From Nemophila menziesii (Eukaryota; Streptophyta; Magnoliopsida; Boraginales; Hydrophyllaceae): DNA of 64,000 nt. Below the pieces are notes generated by a model. It worked only from the letters and a program-made list of their open reading frames with translations. It was not told the origin of the DNA and did not search any database. A program made the translations under genes and the position numbers. This document shows positions 36,917 through 49,925 of this stretch, piece after piece. How positions within the stretch are numbered: the stretch's first letter is position 1; the number at the start of each line of letters is the position of its first letter. The stretch lies in the NCBI GenBank assembly GCA_029959085.1, contig JARWIR010000022.1:1674001-1738000 (forward strand), written 5' to 3'.

Positions 36917-38529
36917 AGACCCCCAACTCAACGTTGTATCGTCCCGATACAATAAAGATAAAAACAAAGGGAAGTCTCTAAATACACACCTAAGTGAATT
37001 AAGCATAGTGGAAAGAAGATAGAAGAATATGTAAAATAAACCCAAAGCAATTACTTAAAAAATTTCATGTAATAATATTTACAAACTAGATTACCTGTAC
37101 ACTTGTCATATTCATGATCGACACGGCTTGAATTCAAGATTAGATTAGCTTCGCAATGTAAGAAGAGAGGTTCTTTACTCAGTTTACCAAGGAGGCTATA
37201 GATTGTTCATCGAACTTCACTAGTATCCAAAGATTTATCTAACTACTCTCTAACGGCTTAATCACTTCTAGAGCACATAGTAAAGAATTATAAGGTCTTT
37301 AAGGTTGTAATGTTGGCTTACGGACGGTATGATAAGTATATTTGGATAATTTAGAGTGAGCTTTTGGCTCTCTCCTCACTAGCCATCATTGAATCACCCT
37401 AAATCTTGAGTTACTCTCATAAAACGTTCTCACTCAACCCAATGAATTCCTTGATGCACTAATTAGCATCCCCAATAACCCAAAGCTAAAGCATAAAAGA
37501 TGTTCACATAAAAATTCCACTTTGCCGGTCCAAATTTATTCAATCTTTTAATATCAATTTATTTCTCTTTTGTATAGCTATGACTCTCTTTTTGATGTGA
37601 GATATCATTCTATTTTTTCACATATATTTTCTTTTCTTTTTTTAATTTTTTTTCATTTACTTTTACCCCGGCAAAGGGTTATAATATAATAAACATGTGA
37701 ATCATCATCAATATAAAATATAGCACAATTAATAAGCTAAAAAAAATTCCCAACCCAATAACAATTCCCATAATGGTGGACCCACCACCCCAAACTCAAG
37801 CTCTAAAAAAATTGTCTATGCATTGAGATTCGAGTGCGGGTCATATGGAAAAGTGTAAAAATATAGAGGGATATGGCTTATAACATGGCTACTAAAAAGA
37901 CTTTATAAAGGCTAGAAGGGGTTGAGAAGGATATAAAAATTATAATAAATGGACAACAAGCTAAAAGGCAACAAGGGTCTTATCAAAGAACCACCTTAAT
38001 CACTTTCTGCAATTTCATTATTCTCTTACCTTTAGCACGTTCATCAAATAGGTTTATCAAATAGATCGGATCTAAAGGCGTACACACCTCTCAAGGCGTC
38101 CTAAGATCAAACATACTTCTATCGCATTGCTTACTAATATTTTCTTTACTATAAATGTGTGTTTCCTGTTCATACTCAAAGCATACAAAATAAAACAGCT
38201 CATAAACATACTAATTTCTATCATTAAATTTCCGAGCATATGCTTTGAAGCTATTTAACACACTCTACATCTAAATCCCACGTATCAAAAATTTTAATTT
38301 CTGTCACAAACAGAAAAATCACATAAAACGGAGATGAGAGACAACGAGTCCCCACACCCCCAACTCAAACATGAGGCGTGTCCCCACAACTTGAAAAGAC
38401 TCTAAAAAGAAATTAAAATAAACAAATAAAGCATATACAGAAATGGTAAGGAAGAAAGAGAACATACTCTGGAGGCTATTGTCTCGTATTATCGACATCC
38501 AAGATAGGATTTACTGGATCACTCTTTAG

Positions 38530-39250
38530 TTGCTCCAGGAGTGTCATGATGTGCACCTAATTAGCTTTGATTTATGCCACATCTTTGGCCAAGAATGTTT
38601 GAGCTGCTTCAACTTTATTCAATCGTTTCTCTACCTTTTTTCGCCAAATACGATCTCTTCATCTTTTGTGAGTTTCGTAATTCCTGGTCCTCTCAAAATT
38701 GACTTGATCCAAGTATTGTCAATATTATTACTCATCTTATACACTAGTTTCTCTTCTTCACCCAGAATCACATTTTCTTTCCGCACAAGGCATGTGATCA
38801 TAGTAGGATATTTCAAATTAAGTAGGAGAGACCAAAAATCACATCACCTCCTCAAAGATCAACTGTGCCACATCTATTTCTTGCCCTCTTAAAATACAAT
38901 TAAAAATATTGCATTTTTCTTAGTCACATCTGAAGTTCATGCTTTTCCAAAGGCGTTTGGTGTAAGAAAATTGTGCCAAACTCTTGTATCCGCTTGAAGA
39001 TATTTGTACGGCCAAGGTGCCTTCAATTCTCCCTTATGTGCTTGAACTTTCTCCTTATCTAATACATGCTCATAAAGTAGATTACAATCGAAAGTCTTGA
39101 TATTTTCCACCGCTTTCTTAAAACTTACGTGGTCTTACCAATTTCTTTAACGGGAAGTGGCTTCTAATCTCTTCAACTGTAAAAGGAACTAACTTGCCTC
39201 TAACTGGAGCAAACCTTTACTATCTCAGCTAAAGAGGCATAAATAGAAAT
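38530..39250 (-). pseudogene. Athila env-like ORF2 remnant
   Basis: Minus-strand segments read LQADTRVWHNFLTPNAFGKA, then RGQEIDVAQLIFEEVM, then MKYPTMITCLVRKENVILG. This is the order of the putative plant transposon protein domain found in Athila second ORFs. Stops and shifts separate the segments. The role of this ORF in Athila elements is not established; an envelope-like function has been proposed. Confidence 0.7.
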
Positions 39251-39421
39251 AGAAAACTAACTCCATACATAAATTTGATCTTTGCAACATGAATGTAGAC
39301 CAACCCAATCTATCTCCTATCTTTAAGAATCTCTTGTACTCACCTTCTCTTCACATGTTTTACCCTTTTTCTGCATACTAGAACTTGAACTTTTCTCAAT
39401 TGATTTCTTCTCAATGGAACC

Positions 39422-40954
39422 TGATGTTTCCCTATTTGTGATGATTTAATCTTAGTTGGAGACATCATTTTAAGTGTTTTAGGAAAGCTTATACTCAATT
39501 TTTATTAGTATTATTGTATTTTCTTATTTCTTGTCTTGATCTGATGATTTATTATTTTTAGAGCATATTTGTTTTGATTTATATATTTAGTATGAAGCTT
39601 TAAAGATATAAGGTAATTAATTAGATTCCAAATCAATTCCAAGAGATAAAGGAAAGAAGATAATGATGTAAATTGGAGATAAAGGAAGGAAAAGATAAGT
39701 ATGGAAAGATAAAGTTGCCAAGTAAATTTGAATTCCAGTAGCTACGTCCATTAAAGTGATCATAACTCAATACTTGCTAGGAATTGGGAAGAATGGTCTG
39801 AATCAAAGTTGTAAAAATTTCCGAGACTATCAGTTTTGATATAAAGAACACGCCAATCAGAGCTGTATTGATGGAGTTACGGCCAAAACAAAACATCAAC
39901 AGTTTATTACCTTTTCTATATTTTAGGGTTACGAATTAGAGTTGGACTAGAAGTCCAATTACTTGTCTTCCACTCCAAGAAAACGTGTGAGGGCTTCCTA
40001 TACCCTTATAAATACACCCTTTAACTATTGTAAACAGATCCTTGCCTCTCACAACTAGTTCTTAAGTTTTATTTATCATTAGAGTGTTCAAGAGAGCAAG
40101 ATGACAATCATGTATCTTTATGTTAGTTTATTTCTTTCAGGTATGAACTAAATTTCCCATAGATTGGGTTTTGCATATGTAAAATATATGAATTATATTT
40201 TCTTCTATCTATGTTTCTTTGGGAGAATTATTTTAAATTGATTCTAGCTGCTTAACCATATATTTGTTTTATGTTCTTTGATTTATTGTCTATCTTAAAC
40301 CTGATCAATTTAGGGCTGTACTAATAGTAGTTAGATGGTCACCCGGAAGGGGTGTCTAATTATTGAAACACCACATAAACGTCTAGTGTGCGGTAGTGAT
40401 CCCGATGGGCTTGCCTAACTAGATAGTCATTAGGGTATAATTTAATCACCGATCATCATTAGAAGGTTAGTCTCTTTTAGGAACCTAGTGGCGTAAGAGC
40501 ACCGTATTTAAGTCCCCTCGTGATTGTGAGGTCGCCACCCTAGTCCACCCTGACAGGGGTGGGGAGGAATTTAGAATCCTGACTACTTATCTAAGAGCTA
40601 TTATCACCCTTATAAACAGATAGAAGATTTAGAAGAATTAGTGCATGCGAGCAAAACCTGAGTTATACTTTCTCATCTTTATTCTCTCACATTTATTTTA
40701 CTTGTCTTTAATTTATTTAGTTGTTAATCTCATATCTATCAATCATATTTATTTTATGTCCTTTAATTATTATTGGTACTCTGATTTATTTACCAATCTG
40801 TTTACACATTTAAGTCCCTGAGGAACGAATCTTCTTATCATTAAAACTTGCATACGTCCTGTAATACTTGCAGTCGCGTGTTTATTCTAGGGTGATTAGT
40901 GCATTGTTTTCTTTATTTATTTATCATATTTTTATCACACCCTAGGTGACACCA
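39422..40954 (+). repeat. 5' LTR of element B
   Basis: 1533 bp, TGATGTTTCC...GGTGACACCA, followed by a linker (AGTTT) and the primer site. It is visibly diverged from the LTR at 43432, so the two may not be a true pair. Confidence 0.92.
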
Positions 40955-40960
40955 AGTTTT

Positions 40961-40978
40961 TGGCGCCGCTGCCGGGGA
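40961..40978 (+). other. Primer-binding site of element B
   Basis: TGGCGCCGCTGCCGGGGA would pair with a tRNA 3' end ending GGCGCCA. It matches the tRNA-Asp-type site usual in Athila/Tat elements apart from a C for T in the middle. Confidence 0.9.
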
Positions 40979-41173
40979 CCTGTGTCTCGTTAGCGTGTGG
41001 GTTATTTAATTTTAGTAGGAGTAGTTTTTAGTTATTTTTATTTTTATTTTTCCAGTTTTACGCTTTTGGTTTGTTCTAGTCTCTTTCAGGTTTACAGTGC
41101 ATGCTTGTAGAACCTGAGTGGTGTTTCACAACTTATAACAAATAATTAAGAGAAGAGAGAGCGGCGAAGAGAA

Positions 41174-43431
41174 ATGGAAGAAGAGAAACAAACCGGAGTA
41201 GATCCCCCGCTTTGTCCGTTAGGACATATACCACCACCACCACAAGACGATAACAGAAACAACAACAGAATTGAACAAGATCTCCCAGGCTTGGGAGCAC
41301 CTTTTCAAGTTCAACCATTAGGTTATCGTCCTCAAGATATCCATAATATCAATTTCAGGCCCGATCCGGGTATGCTTAGTCAATTCTAGAATTTGAAACT
41401 CTATAGTGGTTCAGTAATACAAGATCCGGTAAGAGCGATTCTAAAGTTCATTCAGATTTGTGATTTCTATGTTACTCCAGGCATTACACGCGAGCAACTG
41501 TACTGTCACATGTTTTCGTTCTTTCTGACATGCAAAGCTGGTGATTGGCTTGATAGACAACCACCAGGTACAATTACTACTTGGACAGAACTTCAAGCCG
41601 CATTCTTTAACCGTTTTTATCCGAAGAGTATGAGACTCAAAGATCAGAGCGAGTTTGCTAAGTTTTGTCAAGAGAATGGAGAAGAACTAGGAAACGCTTG
41701 GACAAGGTTTCAACATAAGTTAGCTAGATGTCCACTCCATGGTTACACCCGGTCTTTACAGTTAGCTATATTCTATCAAGGTATCAAAGTCGAGAGTAGA
41801 TTGAGGGTAGATAATCTTGGAAAGGGAGGTTTTGTGTCCATGGATCCTACAGAAGTCGCCGAAGGTATGGAATGTATAATAGAAATAGAAAGGAGTTGGC
41901 CACTTTCACAAGCTCCTGTTACAAACACAAGAGGTACGCTCTGATTAGATGCAGAAACTGCGAATTCATCTCAATTTTCCGCATTAGAGAATCAAATCAA
42001 AGAGATTAAGCTTGAGATGCAGAAGAATTTAGCAGTAACAAATGTAGTGCAAGAGGCACAAGGTTGTCCAAAGTGTGAGGTACCAAATCATACATGGGAA
42101 GAGTGCAAAGGAATTCCATCATCTGTTTATTTCATATCCAACAGAGGAAATTATCAATTTGGTAACATAAATCATCAGGGTATGCAATATTCAAATCCAC
42201 AAGGGGCCGCTAATCCAGGTCATTATCATCCCCGTCCCTAAACTAACTCTTTCCAACCAAGAGGACAAGCTCCATATACCGATACTTTAGCTGAGAAGGA
42301 TTTACCACAATATCCTCAAGAGGGAGTTATGGGTGATAAACAATTGAAAGATTTTATGGATCTGATGACAACAAATCTGCATTCACAGAACGAGAATTTA
42401 AGAGAACAAGAAGCTTCAATTCAGATTTTAGGTACGCAAGTAGAACGAATGAATAAAGTTCTTAATAAAATTATGGAAGAAAAAGAATTGACAACTATCA
42501 AAGGAGGTGATGCCAATGTTGGGTTCGAAGCTTGCAAGGCTATTTGCCTTGAAATTGAAGAAAATAAGGAATTACCGCATGCTACAGAAATTACCGTGGA
42601 AGTTTCAGAAACTGAAGAAGAACCAACAAAGTCTAGCCCTGAAGACCCTGACTGTTCTGAAGATGAAGATTTAGACGAAAAATCCAAATTTATACATCTT
42701 TTGAGAGATATGAAAGAAGAGATTAGATTAGTTATGGAATTACAAGTTGCTAGAGCTAAAGAGAAAGAGGAAGAAGCCTAAAAAGAGCTGAAAGATGAAG
42801 TTGCACCTACCGTGCAAGAAAAGAAAGAAGAAGAGAAGGTGGATTCGCCACCAGTTGTTCAAACAATGTCACCAGTTATTCCTGATACAAATCCGAAGGT
42901 AGACATTGAACTCAAGACATTTGTAGAGGTGTATACCCCTGAAAATATCAACGCCCAAATGCTTGAGATTGCAAAGAAAGGGCTTACACCGCAACAAGTA
43001 TTCACACAAGTTATTCCAGAAAAAGAAGCGAGTGTAGAAGCCAGAAAAGAGACTGTGGCTCATACTGAGAGAGTCTCAAGAAAAGTAGAGAAGGAGTTGC
43101 CATTGAAACTCAATGATCCAGGAAGCTTTAATCTTCCTATTCAAATAAATGGTATGGTCAAGATGAAAGCTATGTGTGATGTGGGTTCAGATGTGAATCT
43201 TATGCCAAATTCCGTGTTCGATAGACTTGGACTTCAGAAAGCAGCAAAAGCTCCAGTGAAGTTGCAGTTTGTTGACAACTGAGTTACCAAGACATGAGGA
43301 ACAGTGGAGGACGTACACGTTCGAATAGGTAATATCACCATCCGTACTGACTTTGTTATACTTGAGTTTGATGTAGATAAGGTTCCAATCATACTTGGAA
43401 GGCCCTTCATGGCCATAAGTCAGAGCATAAT
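41174..43431 (+). pseudogene. gag-protease pseudogene of element B
   Basis: One reading frame runs the whole length without a frameshift but with six stops: TAG 41387, TGA 41942, TAA 42239, TAA 42779, TGA 43280 and another TGA at about 43295. It encodes the Athila gag core (AGDWLDRQPPGTITTW, GEELGNAWTRFQHKLARCP), a CCHC knuckle (CPKCEVPNHTWEEC, near 42065), an acidic Glu/Lys-rich spacer, and the start of an aspartic protease (MCDVGSDVNLMP; DVGSD replaces the usual D-L-G-A-S) through ILGRPFMA. The frame then runs into the LTR at IIDV. Gag packages element RNA; protease processes the polyprotein. Confidence 0.9.
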
Positions 43432-45231
43432 TGATGTCTCCCTATTTCTGATGATTTAATCTTAGGTGTCGTTTGTTTTTTAAGTAATAAGTGATGAATG
43501 ATGAATGGACATCTAAATAGAACTTATTCAGTTAAGAGGCAGTGGCTGAATGATTCAGACTTAGTTTGAAATCTTAATGAAACCGACCAATTAAGAACCA
43601 TTCAGATATGAATTAGTCAGTCTTATTGATCCAGAGTCTTAATGAACCAGATTAAGATCTCATTAAGTACAAACAAACACCCCCTTAGTTGGAGACATCA
43701 TTTTAGGTGTATTTAATAATTTAATTGTCGATTTTTACATATATATATTATTATATTATTATATTTTCTTATTTCTTGCATTGATTTGATTATTTATTAT
43801 TTTTAGAGCATATTGGGTTTAATTGTTTGTTAAATGTGAATCTTTAAAGTTATATGAAAATTAATTAGATGTCAAATCAATTCTAAGAGATAAGGGAAAG
43901 AAGATAATGATGAAAGTTGGAGATATAGGAAGGAAATATAAAAAAGGAAAAGATAAAGTTGCCAAATAAATCTGAATTCCAGCAGCTACGTCCATTAAAT
44001 TGAGTATAAATAAAAAACTTCTTAAAATTTGGAATAATGGCCTGAAACAAAGTTGTAGAGATTTCCAAGACGATCAGTTCGACAAAAAGAATGCATCAAT
44101 CAGAGTTGTATTGAAGAAGTTACAACCAAAACAAAACAACAACAATTTATTACCTTTTCTATATTTTAGGGTTACGAATATGAGTTGGGCTACAAGTCCA
44201 ATACTTGTCTTCCACTCCAATAAAACGTTTTAGGGTTTCCTATACCCTATAAATACACCCTTTACTCAGTAGAAACACATCCTTGGCACATCCTTAAGCC
44301 AAGAAGAAGCCTACATCAAGAGAAGAGAAGTTTGGAAGGAGCTGAACACCAAATCTTGTCTTTACAAGCCTTCAAGTTTGTAATTGTTTTCTTTTCTTTC
44401 TCTTGTATGAACTAATTTAATATATCTTGAGATTTAGAATATGGGTATGAACCCTAGAGTTGTTTTAAATCTATTCTAATTTGGGATACTATTGTATTTA
44501 AATTGAATTCATGTTTTATTCTATGTTTTATGTGCTTTGATTTATTGTCTGTTTTCCTTGCGGAGGCCTACGTATAGGATTACCTTAATAGTAGTTAGAT
44601 GGTCACCTGGAAGGGATGTCTAATTATTGAAATACCACATAAACGTCTAGTGTGCGCTAGTGATCTTGACGGGCTTGCCTAACTAGATAACCATTAGGGT
44701 ACGATTTAACCACCGATCATCATTAGAAGGCCAGTCTCATTTAGGAACCTAGTGGCGTAGGAGCACCCTATTTAAGTCCCCTCATGATTGTGAGGTCGCC
44801 ACCCTAGTCCACCCTGACAGGGGTAGGGAGGAATTTAGAATCCTGGTTATTGCAATTATATGTAATTCACCCTTACATGATTAGAATAATCAAGGATATT
44901 GGGGATTACTTGCTATATCTTGAGCTAAACTCTTATACTCTTTGCTTCTCTTATTTAATTTTCTGTCTTTATTTCAGTAGTTATTTTTCTTATCAAAACC
45001 AAATAAAAATTTATTTTTCTTTTCTTTATTCCTGTGTATTATTTATTCTAACTTTTATATTTGCACTTGATATTTGCGTAAGTTCTTTCTAACTTTTGTA
45101 GTCTCTGAGGAACGAATTCACTTATTATTAAAACTCCCATACGTCCTGTAATACTTGCAGTACTGTGCTAGCCTAGGGTGTTTATTTGCGCTTATTTTAT
45201 CGATTATTTTATCACACCTTAGGCGACATCA
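43432..45231 (+). repeat. LTR shared by elements B and C (carries a MITE)
   Basis: TGATGTCTCC...GGCGACATCA, so the ends are perfect 7-bp inverted repeats (TGATGTC/GACATCA). Without the 220-bp MITE insertion it is about 1.58 kb. It follows the truncated protease of B and precedes the primer site of C. Confidence 0.92.
43465..43684. mobile_element. Tourist-like MITE inside the LTR
   Basis: A 220-bp insertion between two copies of TTA (43462-43464 and 43685-43687); the other LTRs read CTTAGTTGGAG without a break here. The ends GGTGTCGTTTGTTT and, inverted, GGGGGTGTTTGTTTG form imperfect TIRs typical of PIF/Harbinger MITEs. It is non-coding and contains several CTTAATGA/TCATTAAG motifs. Confidence 0.9.
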
Positions 45232-45237
45232 TGTTTT

Positions 45238-45255
45238 TGGCGCCGCTGCCGGGGA
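45238..45255 (+). other. Primer-binding site of element C
   Basis: TGGCGCCGCTGCCGGGGA, identical to that of B and D, 6 bp after the LTR end. Confidence 0.92.
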
Positions 45256-45351
45256 CTACATCGTTAGTCCTTGTGCATTTATTTAGAGCTTTTATTTTAG
45301 CTAGTTCTATTTTACGCTTTTTTTTAAGTTTTGTCTTTACAGGTTTTACAG

Positions 45352-47210
45352 ATGGCAAGCCCGAGGAAACTTGATCTTCCCATCTCATTCAGAGTGCAAC
45401 CAAGAGGAATCCGCACTCCAGAAATCCAAGCCACTAAATTTCGACTAGATCCAGGCATGACAGCGCAATTTGCGAGTCATGGACAATTTAGTGGTGCTAC
45501 ACATCCAGATCTGGTTCGTTATGTCCAGAAATTTATGCAGATCTGTGACACTTATATCATCAAAGGCGTTACACAGGAACAAATGTACTATGTCATGTTC
45601 CAATTCTTCTCAACCGGTGGTGCAAGCGATTGGTACGATTCACAACTCCCTGATTTAATTCCAGATTGGGATAAACTCCAGGAAAAAATTCCTAGACCGA
45701 TTTTATTAGGTTAGTAGACGTTTAAAAGATATGTTGGAGTTTGAATAATTTATGCAAGAAGAAGGGGAAAGTTTTGGTGAAGCATGGTTACGTTTTAACG
45801 AGAAGAAAGCGAGGTGCCCATTCCATGTCTCCTCGCCCGAATATCATTTAACCATGTTTTATGGAGGACTCAATGATGAGTCCAAGGCAAGAGCCGATTT
45901 GTTAGGAGATGGAAGTTTCGTATTATTAGATCCTGAAAAAGCTAATATTATTATGGAAAGAGTTCTGGTTACCGAGAGAAGTTGTCCGATTGAATCAGAA
46001 AAACAAGAAGATACTGTAGAATCTATAAAGTTCAAAGAATAATATTAACAACTCAAGGAATTACAAGAACAAGCACGAAGAATAGCTCAGATATAGTACA
46101 TACGTTACCTTCATGTCCGGGTTGTGGAGCAAGAAATCATTCGTGGGAGAGTTGTATGAATAATCCATCTTTGATTTCCTTCATATCTCATCAAAGAAAT
46201 CGTTACTCTAATGGCTACTATCAAACTCAAGGAAATTACGCTAATTGTCAATCTCCACAGAATCAGAATTGGGTCGAAAACCAAGGTACTTATTATCAAA
46301 CCCGACCTCAACCGTACTATCAACCACAAACCATCTATCAAGAAGCGCCAATTTATGAAGAAATTTATCAAGAACCACATCCATATTCAACGCAACAAGC
46401 TACACAAGAACAACCTTCGAGTTTGGATCCGAGTATAGTTGAACTTATGGGATTATTTGAAGAAAACATGAAGATAAGTCAGCAAAGACTCCAAACCCAG
46501 TCAAAGGTAATCAATAATCTCGAACCTACCCTTTCACAGATAGCGAGTACACTTCAGAACATGCCAAAAGGGAAACTCCCAAGTGATACGATTGCTCCTC
46601 AAGATGATGTTCGTCATGCGCTTGAATAAGAAGTGGAAAAAAATTACCTCCACCTAGAGTAGAAGAAAAAGAACCAACCTCTATTCCTGAAAAAGTGGTT
46701 GATGAAACAGTAGAATACAAGGTCGAAGAGGTAATTGTACAAAAGAGTGTCCCAGAGAAGGCACCAGAAAAGAAGAAGAGCTCAGTGGTAAACAATACAC
46801 GTTCGCCTCCACCATTACCGTCACGTGTCAAAAACAAGAACAATGAAGAAGAATTCAAGAATTTCCCTGACATGGTGAGCAATTTAGATATTAACATCCC
46901 GTTGGTAGAAGCTCTCAAAAGAATACCAAAATATCTTAAATTCATGAAGGACATTCTCTCTAACAAACAAAGCTTAGAAACTGAGGAGATGAATGGATTG
47001 TAAGAGGAGTGTAATGCTATATATCAAATAAAGTTACCACAAGACGCACATACAACCAAGAACTCGTGGATGAGACCATCCATGGCTACAAAGAATATAT
47101 CTGAGAATTTTGTGGGAGTGAAAGGAAAGAGATTCAAATTTCGCGTCCCAAACATTAATAAGCTCGTTCATTGCTGTGGAGGTGATGTTAAGACATAATC
47201 ACCGAGGTAA
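45352..47210 (+). pseudogene. gag pseudogene of element C
   Basis: The start MASPRKLDLPISFRVQPRG parallels D gag. Core motifs are FMQICDTYIIKGVTQEQMYY, TGGASDWYDSQLPDLIPDW and GESFGEAWLRFNEKKARCP; a CCHC knuckle (CPGCGARNHSWESC) lies near 46111-46152, followed by a Gln/Tyr-rich stretch and a Pro/Lys-rich tail. At least three frame changes (near 45685, 46070 and 46630) break it. Protease and RT are not found after it: the tail SNLDINIPLVEALKRIPKYL is followed at once by the 3' part. Confidence 0.9.
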
Positions 47211-49925
47211 CACGTCAAACAAAAGTGATCTTGGGAGACATCCCACATTTTTTTTTTATGTTTTTAGGTATTTAAGTTTTTGTTCGTTTTAGTGATTTTA
47301 TGTGTTTTTAGTGCATATTGCAGTAATACGGAAGGTATAAGTGTTTTTGGTGTGTAGATATGCAAGGGTTCGAGTTTGAGGTGAAAAATTGGAAAACTTT
47401 TGGAGTTAAAAATGGCTGGACAGAAGCTTTTTGCGGTACACCGCACCTATTAGCGCGAGAAATTTTGCAAAACCTTCGAACTGGCATAACTTTGCGCTTG
47501 GGTATCAGAATTCACTTTTTCTCGATTCTAAATCGCATATTTTTTCGAGATATATCCAATGGAATGGAGAAAACCTGATTTGGAGGTAAAATAAAAAACG
47601 AATTTTTTCAGTGTCATCCAGAACTTCCATGCGGTACACCGTAGGGATCATCTGGTGCACTGCAAGGAAGAAAACCATGGCGACGGTTTTGAAATACTGT
47701 TTATTGCCGAGAAGCCCCTATAAAAACCATAGCGAAATTTTGCGCCCACGGTTTTAATCAATGCTTTCATCTGTTACACCGCGCCCTTGGTCTTATGCAC
47801 CGCACCATGTCGGTTTGAAGAAGAGAAAAAGAGTTCTAATTGGACTCCTACCTTATAAAATCCAAACCTAGCCTCTTCCAACCTTCCCAACACGAAATTT
47901 TCAGACCCAAACTCTAGTAAAACACTATGAAAGCTTCATCAAACCTCTACCTCACACCAAAACATCACCAAATAACCATAGATTCATATCCAAATCCTTC
48001 CTTACCTTCCTATAAACAAGAATCAAATACCCAATTCATTCCAAAACACCTAGAATCCAAGAAACAAAACCAAAAATTTCAAATATTCTTCCAAAATTCA
48101 TGAAACCCATAACATCCAAGTAAAAGTTCATCACACCCACATAGAGAATCATCATCCTTACACCTTTCCTAACCCAAATAACATATTAATTACCTATAAT
48201 CGAAAGGTAGTTCAAGAGTGTTTAGACCTTTGAGTTGGGGGTCAAAAGAGATGACGAAAAGAACGAAGATATTATTAAGGGAGATGAAGAATAAAAGAAA
48301 GGTACCGGTTAAGATCAAGAAAATTTCAAGTGAGATTGGTACTAGTTTGGGAACAACTAAAAGGTAAAACGGGTCAAGTATTTAGAGAGGAGCATGCAAT
48401 GGTGAAACCAGACAGCAAAGTAGTTACATCTTTCAAGGAGAAAACAACACAACCTCTTCATATCAAGACCTTGATACCCAAGATGAAGTGAAGCTTATAG
48501 GACGCTATTAGGTATCGTTAAAACAAAGATTCCTGGACAAACACCTTCACATGAGAAAACATTCGAGAACAAAATTGGAGAAGATAAGTAAGAGTTTTCT
48601 AGGGTGATATGATTGATTGGGATAAATCACAAAAGGAGGTAAGGGAATGCGAAATTGGTGATATTAGAAGTTTACATACAAGAAAATCATTGCACCCTAT
48701 CTTGGGTATCGATCACGCGAGGCAATAGCCTCGAAGAGTATGTTTTCTTTCTTCCCAACCATTTATTTATGTGCAATATGTGTGTTTAGTTTAAATTTTA
48801 TTGATTTATTGAGTCTTTTTGAGTCGTGGGGACACGGCTCACTTTTGAGTTGGGGGTGGGGATTCGTTGTCCTCATCTTCCTTTTTGTTTTTGCATAAAA
48901 TTTAAAATTTTTAGGTTTGAATTGGCATAGAATATATTGAATGTACCTATTAGGCATGCTTTAATTAGTTAATGATAGTAGGTAGTATATTTTTGAAAGG
49001 TGTCACAAATATGTTTAGTATCCATGTATGAAAACAGGATGTAAAAGATAGAAAAGTTAATGAGCAATGCTAGGACGTCAAGTTCAAACTTAGGGAGAGT
49101 TATTTGGTGTGTAGAACGTGAGGTTTGAAATTAGTTGAAAACCCGCTTATGTATTGTAGCACAATTGCAGATGATATATACTTGTAACCCTTTGCCGGGA
49201 ATGAGAAAAAGTGAAAAAGAAAGAAAAAAAAATGAAAAAATGAAAAATCCATACAGTAGGAACCGGGAACCCGGATTCATCAAAACCGGGAACCCGGTTT
49301 GCTTCTGTACAAAAAAAAAAGAGAAAAAGAGAAAAGAAAAGAAAAAGAAAAATACATATGAATAAAACATCCGGCAAAGTGGAATTTTTTCTGAAAATCA
49401 TCTTGTTTATAGTGGGTAGACATGGGACGCTAAATTGTTGCGTATATGGGTGAGTGAGAACATCTTTTGAGCGTTAACTCAAGCTCGAGGACATTGTTGA
49501 TGGTAAGTGAGGAGAGAGCCAAAAGCTCACTTCAAATTTACCAAATATACATCCACACCCGTCCTTAAGCCAATATTATAACCGTAAAAACCTCGTGATT
49601 CCTAAGTGCATGGTGAATTTATAATTCTGTTGATAGGGAATACACTAGGTGGAGCGTTCAAAGCGAGTTAGGATTAATGACCACCCTATAGCCATCATAC
49701 AGAGATGAGTACAAGTGTAACCTTCAAGTGTTGCGACTTTAATTTTATGATTGAGATTATTTATGTTTGATGTTGCATGATTAGTGTATGTGTATATTAG
49801 TTTCTAGAGTTTGCTATATGAGATTTATTTTGAGAATTGCTTTAGGGTTTATTTGCTAGCTTCTATTTGTTTATACGCTTACTTCTACCCCTTTGTTTTG
49901 TTTTACTTTGTCGGGACGACAAAGG
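47211..49925 (+). other. Element C 3' region: motif cluster, decayed ORF2, untranslated sequence
   Basis: It begins with the GGGAGACATCCCACATT block that also ends the coding part of D. Between 47430 and 47810 CGGTACACCGC-type motifs recur. A decayed ORF2 zone (about 48230-48700) follows, then an internal copy of the polypurine tract (48843-48861) and the CTTTGCCGG/CCGGCAAAG inverted pair (49190-49198, 49371-49379). Between that pair lies a twofold AACCGGGAACCCGG repeat. No intact ORF was recognised. Confidence 0.7.

Larger units (their letters stand above)
35413..39421 (-). mobile_element. Athila-type element A, 3' half only (minus strand)
   Basis: Reading leftwards on the minus strand: a remnant of an Athila env-like ORF2, a ~1.5-kb 3' untranslated region, a polypurine tract (TTGAGTTGGGGGTCT, inverted at 36917-36931) and a complete 3' LTR (35413-36916). 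The element's own 5' half (LTR, gag, pol) is absent. At 39421/39422 it meets element B head to head. Confidence 0.85.
39422..45231 (+). mobile_element. Athila-type element B: LTR, gag-protease, LTR (pol deleted)
   Basis: The 5' LTR is 39422-40954, the primer site 40961-40978 and the gag-protease pseudogene 41174-43431. The sequence then passes straight into the next LTR (43432-45231) inside the protease reading frame. RT, RNase H, integrase, ORF2, the 3' UTR and the polypurine tract are all missing. The right LTR is followed by a primer site and gag of element C, so B and C share it. Confidence 0.9.

Noticed and set aside
38530..38892. 120-codon plus-strand open frame
   Set aside because: It is the antisense of the Athila ORF2 remnant on the minus strand and has no recognisable features of its own.
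49131..49401. Overlapping frames on both strands rich in Phe or Lys
   Set aside because: Caused by the A-rich loop of the Athila 3' UTR; low complexity, no protein signature.
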